Source: Chitinophagaceae bacterium (GTDB lineage: Bacteria; Bacteroidota; Bacteroidia; Chitinophagales; Chitinophagaceae). From it: a stretch of DNA of 64,000 bases. Below are positions 35,521-43,830 of the stretch, one piece after another; the stretch's first letter is position 1; each line of letters opens with the position of its first letter. Location of the stretch: NCBI GenBank assembly GCA_947447825.1, contig CANFLL010000006.1, forward strand, positions 1 to 64,000, in the 5' to 3' direction. Under the pieces are notes generated by a model that did no database searches, had not been told where the DNA came from, and worked only from the letters and a program-made list of their open reading frames with translations. Both the position numbers and the translations under genes were made by a program.

Positions 35521-35556
35521 GAGACCGTCTTAATTTATTGAGACGGTCTTTTTATT
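35521..35556 (+). terminator. hairpin terminator
   Basis: A perfect 9-base stem agaccgtct/agacggtct with a 10-base AT loop is followed by a T-run. It ends the DUF6089 unit. Confidence 0.85.
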
Positions 35557-35571
35557 TAATACCTTCTTCAA

Positions 35572-36198
35572 ATGATTTCTATAACGCTCATAATTGTTGC
35601 TATTACCTGCATTATTTCATTTATTAGTTTTTCTAATGCTAAATTGATGGAAGACCTTATTTTCTATCCACCGTCTATCACTAATAGCAATCAATGGTAT
35701 AGGTTTATTACGTCAGGTTTTATACACGCAGATGTTCAACACTTAGCATTTAATATGTTTACACTTTATTTCTTTGGAAATAGTTGGGAGACTGCATATA
35801 ATAATTATTTGGGATTGGCTAAAATATGGTACGTCATTCTCTACGTTGGGGCATTAGTAGTTAGTCAAATACCAAGTTATATAAAAAATAGAAACAACTA
35901 TCGGTATAGTAGTTTAGGAGCGTCTGGGGCTGTATCTGCTATTGTATTCTCTATGATATTATTAATGCCATGGAGTACTTTATATGTATTTGTTTTACCT
36001 GTACCAGCCATAATTTATGCTGTTCTTTATCTTGGATACACTATCTATATGGGAAAAAGGGGCGGAGACACTATTAATCATGATGCCCACCTTTGGGGAG
36101 CAATCTTTGGAATTGTGTTTTGTATTGTACTCAAGCCAGAAGTGCTTTCAATGTTTTTAGAAGCAATTACTCATCCTCACTTTGGAGGTATTGAATAG
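35572..36198 (+). CDS. rhomboid family intramembrane serine protease
   Basis: This is a 208-residue six-helix membrane protease. The catalytic serine is in LGASGAVSAIVFS, the catalytic histidine in HDAHLWGAIFG, and the first conserved motif GFIHADVQHLAFNMFTLYFF includes the oxyanion-site His/Asn. Rhomboids cleave substrates within the membrane; the substrate is unknown here. The length is that of a minimal bacterial rhomboid without cytosolic domains. It converges with the Hsp20 gene over a hairpin terminator. Confidence 0.92.
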   Translation: MISITLIIVAITCIISFISFSNAKLMEDLIFYPPSITNSNQWYRFITSGFIHADVQHLAFNMFTLYFFGNSWETAYNNYLGLAKIWYVILYVGALVVSQIPSYIKNRNNYRYSSLGASGAVSAIVFSMILLMPWSTLYVFVLPVPAIIYAVLYLGYTIYMGKRGGDTINHDAHLWGAIFGIVFCIVLKPEVLSMFLEAITHPHFGGIE

Positions 36199-36214
36199 AT
36201 AGGAGATGAAAAAA

Positions 36215-36247
36215 ATAAACCCCACTCAAACTATGTGTGGGGTTTAA
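36215..36247. terminator. bidirectional hairpin terminator
   Basis: The stem AAACCCCAC/GTGGGGTTT with a short AT-rich loop is flanked by A- and T-rich sequence. It lies between convergent rhomboid and hsp20 genes. Confidence 0.8.
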
Positions 36248-36271
36248 ATCTTAAAAAGTTGCAAAGAACTA

Positions 36272-36703
36272 TTACTCTATGTTGATTTCTTTAGGCGAAA
36301 CCTTGATTTCATCTTTTTTAGGTAGATTAACTTTAAGTATGCCATCTTCATACTTAGCAGTAATATTCTCTGTGTTGATTTTTTTGTCAAGTCCAAAGCT
36401 CCTTTTAAAGTTTTGATGGCTAAATTCTTTTCTAATTGTTTTGCCTTCTACTTTTTCGCTGTCTTCTTTCTTTTCGTAGCTGATTGTTAGTACGTCATTC
36501 TCGGTGTTTACTTTAAAGTTTTCTTTTTTTAACCCAGCAGCATTCAATTCTAAATTGAATGCATTGCTTGTTTCAAAAATATTAACCGCTGCAATTGCTT
36601 TGTATGAATTGCCATCACGTCCCCAAGTGGAGGGAAAGTGATTGTAAACTTCATCAAATAGTTCATTGATGATTCTTGGATTACTTTGTTTTACGAATGT
36701 CAT
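36272..36703 (-). CDS. Hsp20/alpha-crystallin small heat-shock protein
   Basis: This 143-residue ATP-independent holdase has an alpha-crystallin domain from about residue 45 (FNLELNAAGLKKENFKVNTE, then FSHQNFKRSFGLDKKINTEN) to the C-terminal GILKVNLPK motif. The IxI-type tail motif is seen as KEINIE. The short N-terminus contains PSTWGRD, common in Bacteroidota Hsp20. It binds unfolding proteins in heat or oxidative stress. Single gene; I see no CIRCE-like operator upstream. Confidence 0.93.
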   Translation of the reverse strand: MTFVKQSNPRIINELFDEVYNHFPSTWGRDGNSYKAIAAVNIFETSNAFNLELNAAGLKKENFKVNTENDVLTISYEKKEDSEKVEGKTIRKEFSHQNFKRSFGLDKKINTENITAKYEDGILKVNLPKKDEIKVSPKEINIE

Positions 36704-36930
36704 AACCTGAAATTTTAAATGTTATTAATAATTGTTTTATGGTTTTTCATTTTACAATAAATATTCCTTTCATTAAATGGCTTTAGAGGTGTGACACAAT
36801 GACTCTTCTTGTTTTTAAAAGGTGTCAATATGGCCTTTTCGATTGCCGCAAAAAGACAAAAAGGTTACTTTAATGGCGTATAGGTTAGTTTCTTTGTTAT
36901 AAATTTGCACTTCATTTAAAAATGTAAGTT

Positions 36931-37347
36931 ATGTATCCAGCAGAAATAGTATTGCCAATGAAGGCAGAATTAACCGATCATGGTTTTGAAGATATGAATT
37001 CGCCTACTTTAGTTAGTGAAACACTGAAACAAGAAGGTACTACACTAGTGGTTTTAAACTCAGTTTGTGGTTGTGCAGCAGGAGCATGTAGACCAGGCGT
37101 TTTGATGGCAATTAATAATGCTACTAAAAAGCCTGATCATTTAGCAACAAGCTTTGCTGGATTTGATGTTGATGCAGTGAAAAAAGTTCGTGAATTTCTG
37201 CTTCCATTTCCTCCATCATCACCTGCAATAGCTTTGTTTAAGGATGGCGAATTGGTAAGTATGTTAGAGCGTCATCAAATTGAAGGTCGTCCGGCTCAAG
37301 CAATTGCCCATCATCTTATTGCAGAGTTTGATAAATTTTGTAATTAA
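36931..37347 (+). CDS. bacilliredoxin (BrxA/BrxB, YphP/YqiW family)
   Basis: This is a 138-residue thioredoxin-like protein. The redox motif is CGCAAGACRPG, the CGC active site of bacilliredoxins, which remove bacillithiol from oxidised proteins. The start MYPAEIVLPMKAELTDHGFE and the cis-Pro region are family-typical. The conserved C-terminal half (MLERHQIEGRPAQAIAHHL) is intact. Bacillithiol or a related thiol in this organism is an inference. Single gene with its own terminator. Confidence 0.92.
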   Translation: MYPAEIVLPMKAELTDHGFEDMNSPTLVSETLKQEGTTLVVLNSVCGCAAGACRPGVLMAINNATKKPDHLATSFAGFDVDAVKKVREFLLPFPPSSPAIALFKDGELVSMLERHQIEGRPAQAIAHHLIAEFDKFCN

Positions 37348-37385
37348 TTATATACTAATTTTCTTAAAGTATACCTGTGTTTTAC

Positions 37386-37417
37386 AAAAAGCTTCACTTT
37401 TAGGTGAGGCTTTTTGT
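37386..37417 (+). terminator. hairpin terminator
   Basis: The arms aaaaagcttcac and gtgaggcttttt pair with one G-U around a short loop and end in a T-run, just after the bacilliredoxin gene. Confidence 0.85.
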
Positions 37418-37511
37418 ATTTATAATAACAAAATCATTTTTATCAATAATTAGTTATTGGTTAACATTGCACCCTTTTGAAATAATTTTGTTTTAATTTA
37501 ATATACTTTTT

Positions 37512-38798
37512 ATGTACCCAAACTTATATTATGCACTCAAAGATTGGTTTGGTGTTGATTTAACCTTTCTTAGATTAGTGAACACCTTTGGTTTTTTTGT
37601 GGCAATTTGTTTTTTGGCCGCTGCAGGAATTGTAGCAATTGAGTTAAAACGTAAGCAAGGGCAAGGTTTTTTATCCTTTACTGAGGAGAAAATTATGGTT
37701 GGTGCTCCTGCTTCTCCAATCGATTTGATTCTAAATGCAGTTATCGGTTTTTTGTTCGGGTATAAAATTATTGGGGCTTTTATAATGAGTAATTCACTGG
37801 TAGATCCTCAATCTTTTATCTTATCTGCAAATGGAAATTTGCCTGTAGGTATAGTGGTGGCATCAATTTTTGTTGGGATTAAGTGGTGGGAGAAAAATAA
37901 AGAAAAGCTGGCAGTACCAGAAGAAAGAATTATTCGCATCTGGCCAAGTGACCGAGTGGGAGATTTAGTTATTTATGCGGCAATCTTTGGTTTTGCTGGT
38001 GCAAAAGTGTTTCATAACCTAGAAAACTGGAATGAATTTGTAAAAGATCCATTGGGTTCTCTTATTTCATTTAGTGGTCTTACGTTTTATGGGGGTCTAA
38101 TTTGTGCTGGTTTGGCCATTGCCTTTTATGCAAAAAAGTATAAGATTGGAATTATTCATTTGGCTGATGCTTTTTCTCCTGCTTTAATGTTAGGGTATGC
38201 TATAGGAAGAATTGGATGCCAAATTAGTGGCGACGGAGACTGGGGGATTTTGAATAGTAGCTACATTTCAACACCCTTGGGTAAAATTAGTTTAGCATCC
38301 AATACTGATTTTAGAATGCAGATGGGACATAATATGGATTATTATCTTAGCCTGAATAAAACGTTGGATCAGGTTAGATATGTGTCTGTTCAATCATTTT
38401 GGCATCTGCCTGATTGGCTTTTTGCCTATAACTTTCCGCATAATGTTATTAGTGAGGGGGTTCATATCTCTGGTTGTGATGGTGCTCAATATTGCAATCA
38501 ATTGCCTATTCCTGTTTTTCCTACAGCTTTATATGAAACTATAATTTGTACTATTTTATTTTTTATTCTGTGGGCATTTCGAAAAAAGCTTAAAAATGCA
38601 GGTCAAATTACAGGGCTTTACTTAATATTTAATGGGTTAGAGCGTTTTTTCATTGAGAAAATAAGAGTAAATACTCGTTATGAAAGTCTTCCTTTTCAAC
38701 CAACACAAGCCGAATTAATTTCTTCTATAATGATTCTTTCTGGGATAATATTTTTTGTAGTCGTATCAAGACAGAAAAAGGAGGTGATTGTTAATTGA
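37512..38798 (+). CDS. lgt: prolipoprotein diacylglyceryl transferase Lgt (long form)
   Basis: Lgt transfers a diacylglyceryl group from phosphatidylglycerol to the lipobox cysteine of prolipoproteins, the first step of lipoprotein maturation. Motifs include FSGLTFYGGLICAG, the signature ALMLGYAIGRIGCQISGDGD (Arg and Asp conserved) and FPTALYETI. At 428 residues it is longer than the roughly 290 of E. coli Lgt. It has an extra N-terminal membrane segment with a polar stretch (LKRKQGQGFLSFTEEKIMV), and an insertion of about 60 residues after the signature that contains HLPDWLFAYNFPHNV. Long Lgt forms occur in this phylum. Confidence 0.9.
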   Translation: MYPNLYYALKDWFGVDLTFLRLVNTFGFFVAICFLAAAGIVAIELKRKQGQGFLSFTEEKIMVGAPASPIDLILNAVIGFLFGYKIIGAFIMSNSLVDPQSFILSANGNLPVGIVVASIFVGIKWWEKNKEKLAVPEERIIRIWPSDRVGDLVIYAAIFGFAGAKVFHNLENWNEFVKDPLGSLISFSGLTFYGGLICAGLAIAFYAKKYKIGIIHLADAFSPALMLGYAIGRIGCQISGDGDWGILNSSYISTPLGKISLASNTDFRMQMGHNMDYYLSLNKTLDQVRYVSVQSFWHLPDWLFAYNFPHNVISEGVHISGCDGAQYCNQLPIPVFPTALYETIICTILFFILWAFRKKLKNAGQITGLYLIFNGLERFFIEKIRVNTRYESLPFQPTQAELISSIMILSGIIFFVVVSRQKKEVIVN

Positions 38799-39021
38799 AA
38801 GAATAATGTGATTGGTTTGTAAAAATTCTTTATAGTTATTCATAATGATTTTGGAATAATCAAAATGTTAGATTAAGAACGAAAATGATAATTCTTTACC
38901 GATTTAAATGATATATTAATAGCTAAAATAAATGTTAGCTTAACTAATTCAAATCTTTTTAGCTGCTTGATATAGATTGCTAATGAGAAATGTGTCACAA
39001 TAATGGTATACTAAAACTATT

Positions 39022-39765
39022 TTATTTAACCACAGAAGTCTTAATTTCCTTCCATAAATCTCTATAACATTTAGCAGCAAAGCTATTACGGGCAAAGGTT
39101 TCTAGCGGAGCTTCGTTTACGCCCATCTTTTCTATATCGCTGAGGTAAGGAATGTAGTTTCTGAAAAATAAACCATCTTTATTAAAGAAGGACATCGTTT
39201 CATGGTGAAGATTCTTGCGGCTATCCACCATATTAAAAAAGCAACGCAATTTGCTTTTGTCAAACTCTTGTTCTGTAAAATAATTAGCAACAGTATCGTA
39301 AGATCGTATGGAGAGGGTTGTAGGTATATTGGGCAGCAGAATCCAATCGGCGGCATTAAAAATATTATCGTGCAATAAGGAAATCCCTGGAGGAGAATCT
39401 ATAATAATAAAATCGAAAGACTTCTTTAGAGAAGAAAGTAAAGTTCCCAGTCTTTTCTTGCTTTGTTTACCCTCACTTAGTAGCACATCTGCGTGACGGG
39501 CAGATATATCGGCTGGAATAACAGAAAGATTCGGGTATAATGAAGGTTGAACAGTGGAGAGTAAATCCACATCGTTTTTTAATACCTTTTTAGATTCATT
39601 TTTAATGGAAGAACTTACGCCCAGATAAAAAGATGCCGACCCCTGAGGATCCAAATCCCAAAGTAAAGTTTTATAGCCATCTTTGGCTGCCAAATAAGCT
39701 AAATTGATGGCAGAAGTTGTTTTGCCTACTCCTCCCTTTAGATTGTAAAATGCTAACGTAACCAT
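39022..39765 (-). CDS. ParA family partition-type ATPase
   Basis: This is a 247-residue deviant-Walker ATPase. Motif A is YNLKGGVGKTTSAINLAY, A' is LLWDLDPQGSASFY, and motif B is FIIIDSPPGISL. Such proteins move DNA or protein cargo over the nucleoid. No parB or parS-like site is adjacent, so this may be an orphan ParA of chromosomal or cargo-positioning type, not plasmid partition. The ATG (MVTLAFYNLKGG) is preferred over a start 72 bases upstream that adds an atypical tail. Confidence 0.9.
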   Translation of the reverse strand: MVTLAFYNLKGGVGKTTSAINLAYLAAKDGYKTLLWDLDPQGSASFYLGVSSSIKNESKKVLKNDVDLLSTVQPSLYPNLSVIPADISARHADVLLSEGKQSKKRLGTLLSSLKKSFDFIIIDSPPGISLLHDNIFNAADWILLPNIPTTLSIRSYDTVANYFTEQEFDKSKLRCFFNMVDSRKNLHHETMSFFNKDGLFFRNYIPYLSDIEKMGVNEAPLETFARNSFAAKCYRDLWKEIKTSVVK

Positions 39766-39837
39766 AAGTATAAAAATACAAGATATATGCTTTGAGTGTG
39801 TAAACTTTTTGAAGAATAGACCTCTTTGGAAATCCAT

Positions 39838-39955
39838 TTTCCATCTTTTTCTGTTATCTCAGTGCCTCGGCGGCAAAGAAATTCTACATAATTGTAAAAA
39901 ATGATTGCCACAGAAGGCACAGAAAAAACAGAGATAAAAAATAGAAGCCACTCTT
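39838..39955. repeat. imperfect inverted repeat upstream of parA
   Basis: The left arm atctcagtgcctcggcggcaa and the right arm ttgccacagaaggcacagaa, with acagagat beyond it, can pair imperfectly. The same CACAGA-rich theme occurs near 190-320 and near 60770. It looks like a dispersed intergenic element. Beyond the array that follows, nothing else is evident up to 40425. Confidence 0.4.
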
Positions 39956-40040
39956 TTTTTATCACAAAGCAATTGTCGAAGAGATATAATGATATTTTGG
40001 GGTTGTTCGTAAATGTCAGCTCTTTTTTACAAAAAGACGA

Positions 40041-40368
40041 CTGGTCAAGTACTTCGCTCGACCAGAATCACCAAAACTCGACAAGAATAGAGGTAGTCTG
40101 GTCGGGATTAGTACTACTCTTGTCAAGAATCACTAAAACCTGACAAGAATAGGGGTAGTCTGGTCGGGATTAGTACTACACTTGTCAAGAATCACTAAAA
40201 CCTGACAAGAATAGGGGTAGTCTGGTCGGGATTAGTACTAATCTTGTCAAGAATCACCAAAACCTGACAAGAATAGGGGTAGTCTGGTCGGGATTAGTAC
40301 TACTCTTGTCAAGAATCACTAAAACCTGACAAGAATAGGGGTAGTCTGGTCGGGATTGGTACTACTCT
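40041..40368. repeat. 62-bp tandem repeat array, about five copies plus a fragment
   Basis: Units start at 40078, 40140, 40202, 40264 and 40326, exactly 62 bases apart; the last is cut short, and a diverged fragment precedes the first. Each unit holds two inverted repeats: GTAGT with AGTACTAC around a Gly-rich-looking ggtcggg core, and CTTGTCA with TGACAAG across the unit junction. The copies are more than 90% alike. It sits between parA (-, start) and the deacetylase gene (-, stop), so it may also affect transcription. Confidence 0.9.
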
Positions 40369-40425
40369 CGCCCGCTTTTAGTAAAAGACAGCCAACATTG
40401 AATAAATGTTTGTTTGAAAGTAGTT

Positions 40426-41742
40426 TTATCCAGTAAAATTGCGTTTCAAGAATGCTTCATACATTTCCCTCCAAGGTTTCCATTGAGATTGATTGGTGAG
40501 GAAATGATTGTGAAATATGGTAATTAATTTTCCGCCAACAGCCTTAACTGCATCATGATAATACTGCAACTCCTCGGCAGCTTCGGTGGCAGATAAATGC
40601 TCCTCGAAATAGGAATTTGCTTCCATATAACAGTAGGGATGAATGAGCAGGTTGGTAGGTTCATCCTTTTCTAAATCGTACCAATAAAAGGGCGACGCCA
40701 CCGAAGCCCTGAATCCATTGATACTTCCATAACCCATAGAATAATCTTCGGTAATGCCATTCTCTATCAGGTTTCGATAAGTATCTGGCAAAGTCAACCG
40801 TATGTAATGCTGCCTACTAAGGTTGCAATCTTTTTGGGTAATGTTTTCTAATGTTTTAATCTCTTCCGATAGTAATGTTTTACTATCCCCACTCTGCCAA
40901 GATGGATGAATGCCAACAGTATATTTTGCAGCATGATGTTTTACCAAATCGTGCATGGCAGGGGAGGAGGCGGTAATATTCTTATCGTAAATACTTTTCT
41001 TCTTGGCTAATAAGAAAAAATAAACAGGACTGAGGTTGTGCTGTTTGTGCAAACCATCAAACCAAGAATAAGTATCAAAAGGATCTTGCTGCTTGCCACT
41101 ATACACGTTAGCCCGCTCAATAACCTTTTCCAGATCTCCTTTAATTAAGTCTTTAAAGAATCCACCCACGTTCTTTAAAATTGGTTGATGATTGTAAGCG
41201 TAGGTAATGTCTATATCGTAAGTGGGGGTGTAGTTGAAAGTCGAAAGTCGAGAGTCGAAAGTTGTGAGCAGTGAGTGGTGAGTTGTTAGTTGTGTAAGTA
41301 GGTCTTTTATCCAAATGTTTACTAAAGGAATCGTGAGGAAGTTGTTTTTATATGAAATAGATTCTGTGTGGGAATATCTGCCATAACTATCCTTTTGATG
41401 TGGGAGATATTCTTCATACCGAGCAATTAAATAGAAGATAGCTGCGAATACATCGAAGCCATGATTATCTTCTTGATTAATAAAAAAGCATGGATTGTTT
41501 CTACATTTGCCAACGGTTATAGAAATGGGGTATATTCTTTCATGAAACAATAAGATATGTGGAAGAATATGGTATTCCTTATCGGCAATTGGTTTAAAAC
41601 TATAATTTATCTTGATGGGTTCATCATGGGATAAATATTCTTCTTTGTTGGAAGTAAATAAAATCTGCCGCCCAATAACACTTTGAATGAATTCAATGGT
41701 ATATTGAAACCGCGACGAAACAGCAGGAGTAAATATTATCAC
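40426..41742 (-). CDS. polysaccharide-deacetylase-like protein (DUF7033 N-terminus)
   Basis: This 438-residue cytosolic protein has an N-terminal domain with CFFINQEDNHGFDVFAAIFY then LIARYEEYLPHQ, as in Bacteroidota proteins with a DUF7033-type front. The C-terminal half has a NodB-like barrel with YTPTYDIDITYAYNH (Asp pair) and YTVGIHPSW (His). These would be metal-site residues of a carbohydrate esterase, although the usual HxxxH is less clear. A low-complexity insert (TTHHSLLTTFDSRLSTFN) between the two halves is encoded by short repeats of an intergenic type. It sits 2 bases after the Uma2 gene and is probably co-transcribed. Confidence 0.8.
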   Translation of the reverse strand: MIIFTPAVSSRFQYTIEFIQSVIGRQILFTSNKEEYLSHDEPIKINYSFKPIADKEYHILPHILLFHERIYPISITVGKCRNNPCFFINQEDNHGFDVFAAIFYLIARYEEYLPHQKDSYGRYSHTESISYKNNFLTIPLVNIWIKDLLTQLTTHHSLLTTFDSRLSTFNYTPTYDIDITYAYNHQPILKNVGGFFKDLIKGDLEKVIERANVYSGKQQDPFDTYSWFDGLHKQHNLSPVYFFLLAKKKSIYDKNITASSPAMHDLVKHHAAKYTVGIHPSWQSGDSKTLLSEEIKTLENITQKDCNLSRQHYIRLTLPDTYRNLIENGITEDYSMGYGSINGFRASVASPFYWYDLEKDEPTNLLIHPYCYMEANSYFEEHLSATEAAEELQYYHDAVKAVGGKLITIFHNHFLTNQSQWKPWREMYEAFLKRNFTG

Positions 41743-41744
41743 GA

Positions 41745-42296
41745 CTATTCTGGTTTGTAGATTTGTTGAAGACTAAAGCCAATGTTTAGGTTGCTGAAGT
41801 TGATGGTATCTTGATTGTTTATTAAAGTATCCAATTGCCATTCGCCATCTGTATCTTTTGTATACAATAAAACAGATTGTTTTTCTGGCTCTACACATAA
41901 ATAATAATGCAGACTCTCTATCTTTTGGTACTGAATAAACTTGTCTACCACATCATATTTACGAGTGCTTTCGGATAATACTTCTACTATTACGATGGGT
42001 TCTGTACTGAAATATTTATCTGGATTAGGATGGCAAACCATCACATCGGGATAAAAGAAATTGCCCAAAGGAGTCTTAACCTTTACAGATTCTATAAAGA
42101 CACGATAGTTTGTGCCTTTTAAAAGCTGCCTTAAAACCATTGCAATGTTTAAAGTAATCTCGTTGTGGTCTGTAGATACGCCGCTCATGGTAATAAGATT
42201 TCCATTAAAAAGTTCGTGTTTCTGTTCGCTTTTTTCTTCGAACAAGATATACTCCTGTTCGTTTGCGAATGTTTTTTGAATAACCTCTCGTTTCAT
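41745..42296 (-). CDS. Uma2 family endonuclease-like protein
   Basis: This 183-residue PD-(D/E)XK-fold protein of the Uma2 family shows YFLFEE-type start (EYILFEEKSEQKHELFNGNL), FFYPDVMVCHPN (Asp) and IVIVEVLSEST (Glu) followed by DVVDKFIQYQKIESLHYYL. The DxV, ExL and K residues form the predicted catalytic triad. Uma2 proteins are abundant in bacteria that undergo DNA rearrangement but their biological role is not settled. A deacetylase-like gene follows 2 bases later. Confidence 0.9.
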   Translation of the reverse strand: MKREVIQKTFANEQEYILFEEKSEQKHELFNGNLITMSGVSTDHNEITLNIAMVLRQLLKGTNYRVFIESVKVKTPLGNFFYPDVMVCHPNPDKYFSTEPIVIVEVLSESTRKYDVVDKFIQYQKIESLHYYLCVEPEKQSVLLYTKDTDGEWQLDTLINNQDTINFSNLNIGFSLQQIYKPE

Positions 42297-42334
42297 AACA
42301 CTACCTTTTTAATTGAGAAAGCATAAATATACCA

Positions 42335-43717
42335 CTATACCTTCTTATCCGTTCTTTCTTTCCAAAGTTCGTTGAAAGTCTTTTGGCTAAAGTTTAGTTC
42401 ACTTCTTTGTGCTGTCCAAGCGGTAAACGTTCTATTTACCATCCAATTCTTAATTTGTCCATTGCCAGAATTCATTATTAGTCGGTGCATACTAGCCATT
42501 CGCCATACTTTCCAAGCTAATCTTTCCGAAATGCTTCCCAAGCCAGTCTCAACGGCTTCATGCCTATTCTCTAATAATATTTCATGAATATTAATCCTCA
42601 TCGGACAAACCTCTGTGCAATTACCACACAAAGAAGAGGCATTGCTAAGGTGTTTATATTCCTGCATACCACTTAGGTGCGGTGTAATAACACTTCCAAT
42701 TGGGCCGCTATAAGTGGCATCGTAACTATGCCCACCAATGTTTTTATAGATGGGGCAAGCATTTAGACAAGCACCACAACGAATACAATAAAGTGATTCC
42801 CGTGTTTTAGGATTCTTTAATAAGTTGGTACGGCCATTATCCAACAATATCACATACATCTCCTCCGGGCCATCCGTTTCGTTTGGTTGTTTAGGCCCTG
42901 TGATGATAGAGTTGTAAACCGTAACCTTTTGCCCAGTGCCATAAGTAGATAATAAAGGCCAAAACAAAGAGAGGTCTGTCATGGCCGGAAGTACCTTTTC
43001 TATGCCTACAATAACGATATGTGTTTTAGGAAAAGCGCAACTCAATCTAGCATTGCCTTCATTTTCTGTTACTGCCACACCGCCAATGTCTGCAATGATA
43101 AAGTTAGCACCCGTAACGCCCACTTCTGCCTTAATATATTTGTCACGCAGCTTTTCTCTAGCTACAAGCGTTAGTTCTTTCGGGGTTAAATCTCTGGGCG
43201 TACCCAATTTATCAGCAAACAGTTTAGCAACATCTTCCTTGTTCTTGTGCATTGCCGGCGTAACAATATGGTAAGGAGCTTCGCCATCCAATTGCTGAAT
43301 ATATTCGCCCAAATCGGTTTCTACACTCTCTATTCCTTGTTGTTCTAAGTAATGGTTCAGGTGAATTTCCTCCGTCACCATACTCTTACTCTTTACCACC
43401 GATTTGCAATTCTTTTCCTTGCAAATCTTCCCTACATAGTTCAACGCCTCTTCTGCATCCGAAGCCCACAATACTTTCGCCCCTCTACGTGTTATTTGTT
43501 GTTCGAAGTGTTCCAGATGTTTATCCAGATGCTCAATGGCACTCCACTTTATGTTTTTAGCCTGCTCTCTTGCCTGCATCAAATTGCTAAACTGCGCCTT
43601 CCCAAAAGGAACAGTTGCATTGTATTTGCCAATATTAAAATTAATCTTGCGACGATGCTCCTTATCAGGTGCTTTAATAGTACTCTTCGCAATAAATGAT
43701 GCAGCAGATTTAGACAT
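42335..43717 (-). CDS. lutB: LutB/LldF-type iron-sulfur protein (L-lactate oxidation)
   Basis: This 460-residue protein has an N-terminal LUD domain (VGVTGANFIIADIGGVAVTE) and a ferredoxin-like pair of 4Fe-4S motifs: CIRCGACLNACPIYKN and CGNCTEVCPMRINIHE. In Bacillus LutABC oxidises L-lactate to pyruvate. The partner genes lutA (CCG-domain) and lutC are not in this window, so the complex must be completed elsewhere or the role differs. The C-terminal region is helical. It stands between a repeat-containing spacer and the Uma2 gene. Confidence 0.9.
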   Translation of the reverse strand: MSKSAASFIAKSTIKAPDKEHRRKINFNIGKYNATVPFGKAQFSNLMQAREQAKNIKWSAIEHLDKHLEHFEQQITRRGAKVLWASDAEEALNYVGKICKEKNCKSVVKSKSMVTEEIHLNHYLEQQGIESVETDLGEYIQQLDGEAPYHIVTPAMHKNKEDVAKLFADKLGTPRDLTPKELTLVAREKLRDKYIKAEVGVTGANFIIADIGGVAVTENEGNARLSCAFPKTHIVIVGIEKVLPAMTDLSLFWPLLSTYGTGQKVTVYNSIITGPKQPNETDGPEEMYVILLDNGRTNLLKNPKTRESLYCIRCGACLNACPIYKNIGGHSYDATYSGPIGSVITPHLSGMQEYKHLSNASSLCGNCTEVCPMRINIHEILLENRHEAVETGLGSISERLAWKVWRMASMHRLIMNSGNGQIKNWMVNRTFTAWTAQRSELNFSQKTFNELWKERTDKKV

Positions 43718-43730
43718 GTTCTTTTTGTTT

Positions 43731-43822
43731 ACCGTTAACCGTTAACCGATATACCGCAGGGCGGTCAAAGGTAATTCGGTTAACGATGTTACGGAATACG
43801 GTTGACGGTCAACGGTATACGG
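43731..43822. repeat. GTTAAC-rich inverted and direct repeat
   Basis: The segment carries accgttaaccgttaaccg, then cggttaacg and acggttgacggtcaacgg. Several copies pair as imperfect stems. It fills the gap between metF and lutB, both leftward, and could affect read-through. The GTTAACC core recalls the 23007 array but the period does not match. Confidence 0.4.
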
Positions 43823-43830
43823 AGAGCGAA

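Noticed and set aside
39022-39765. Plasmid partition locus
   Set aside because: There is no parB and no recognisable parS cluster. The 62-bp array beside it is too long and too different from known centromere repeats to claim this.
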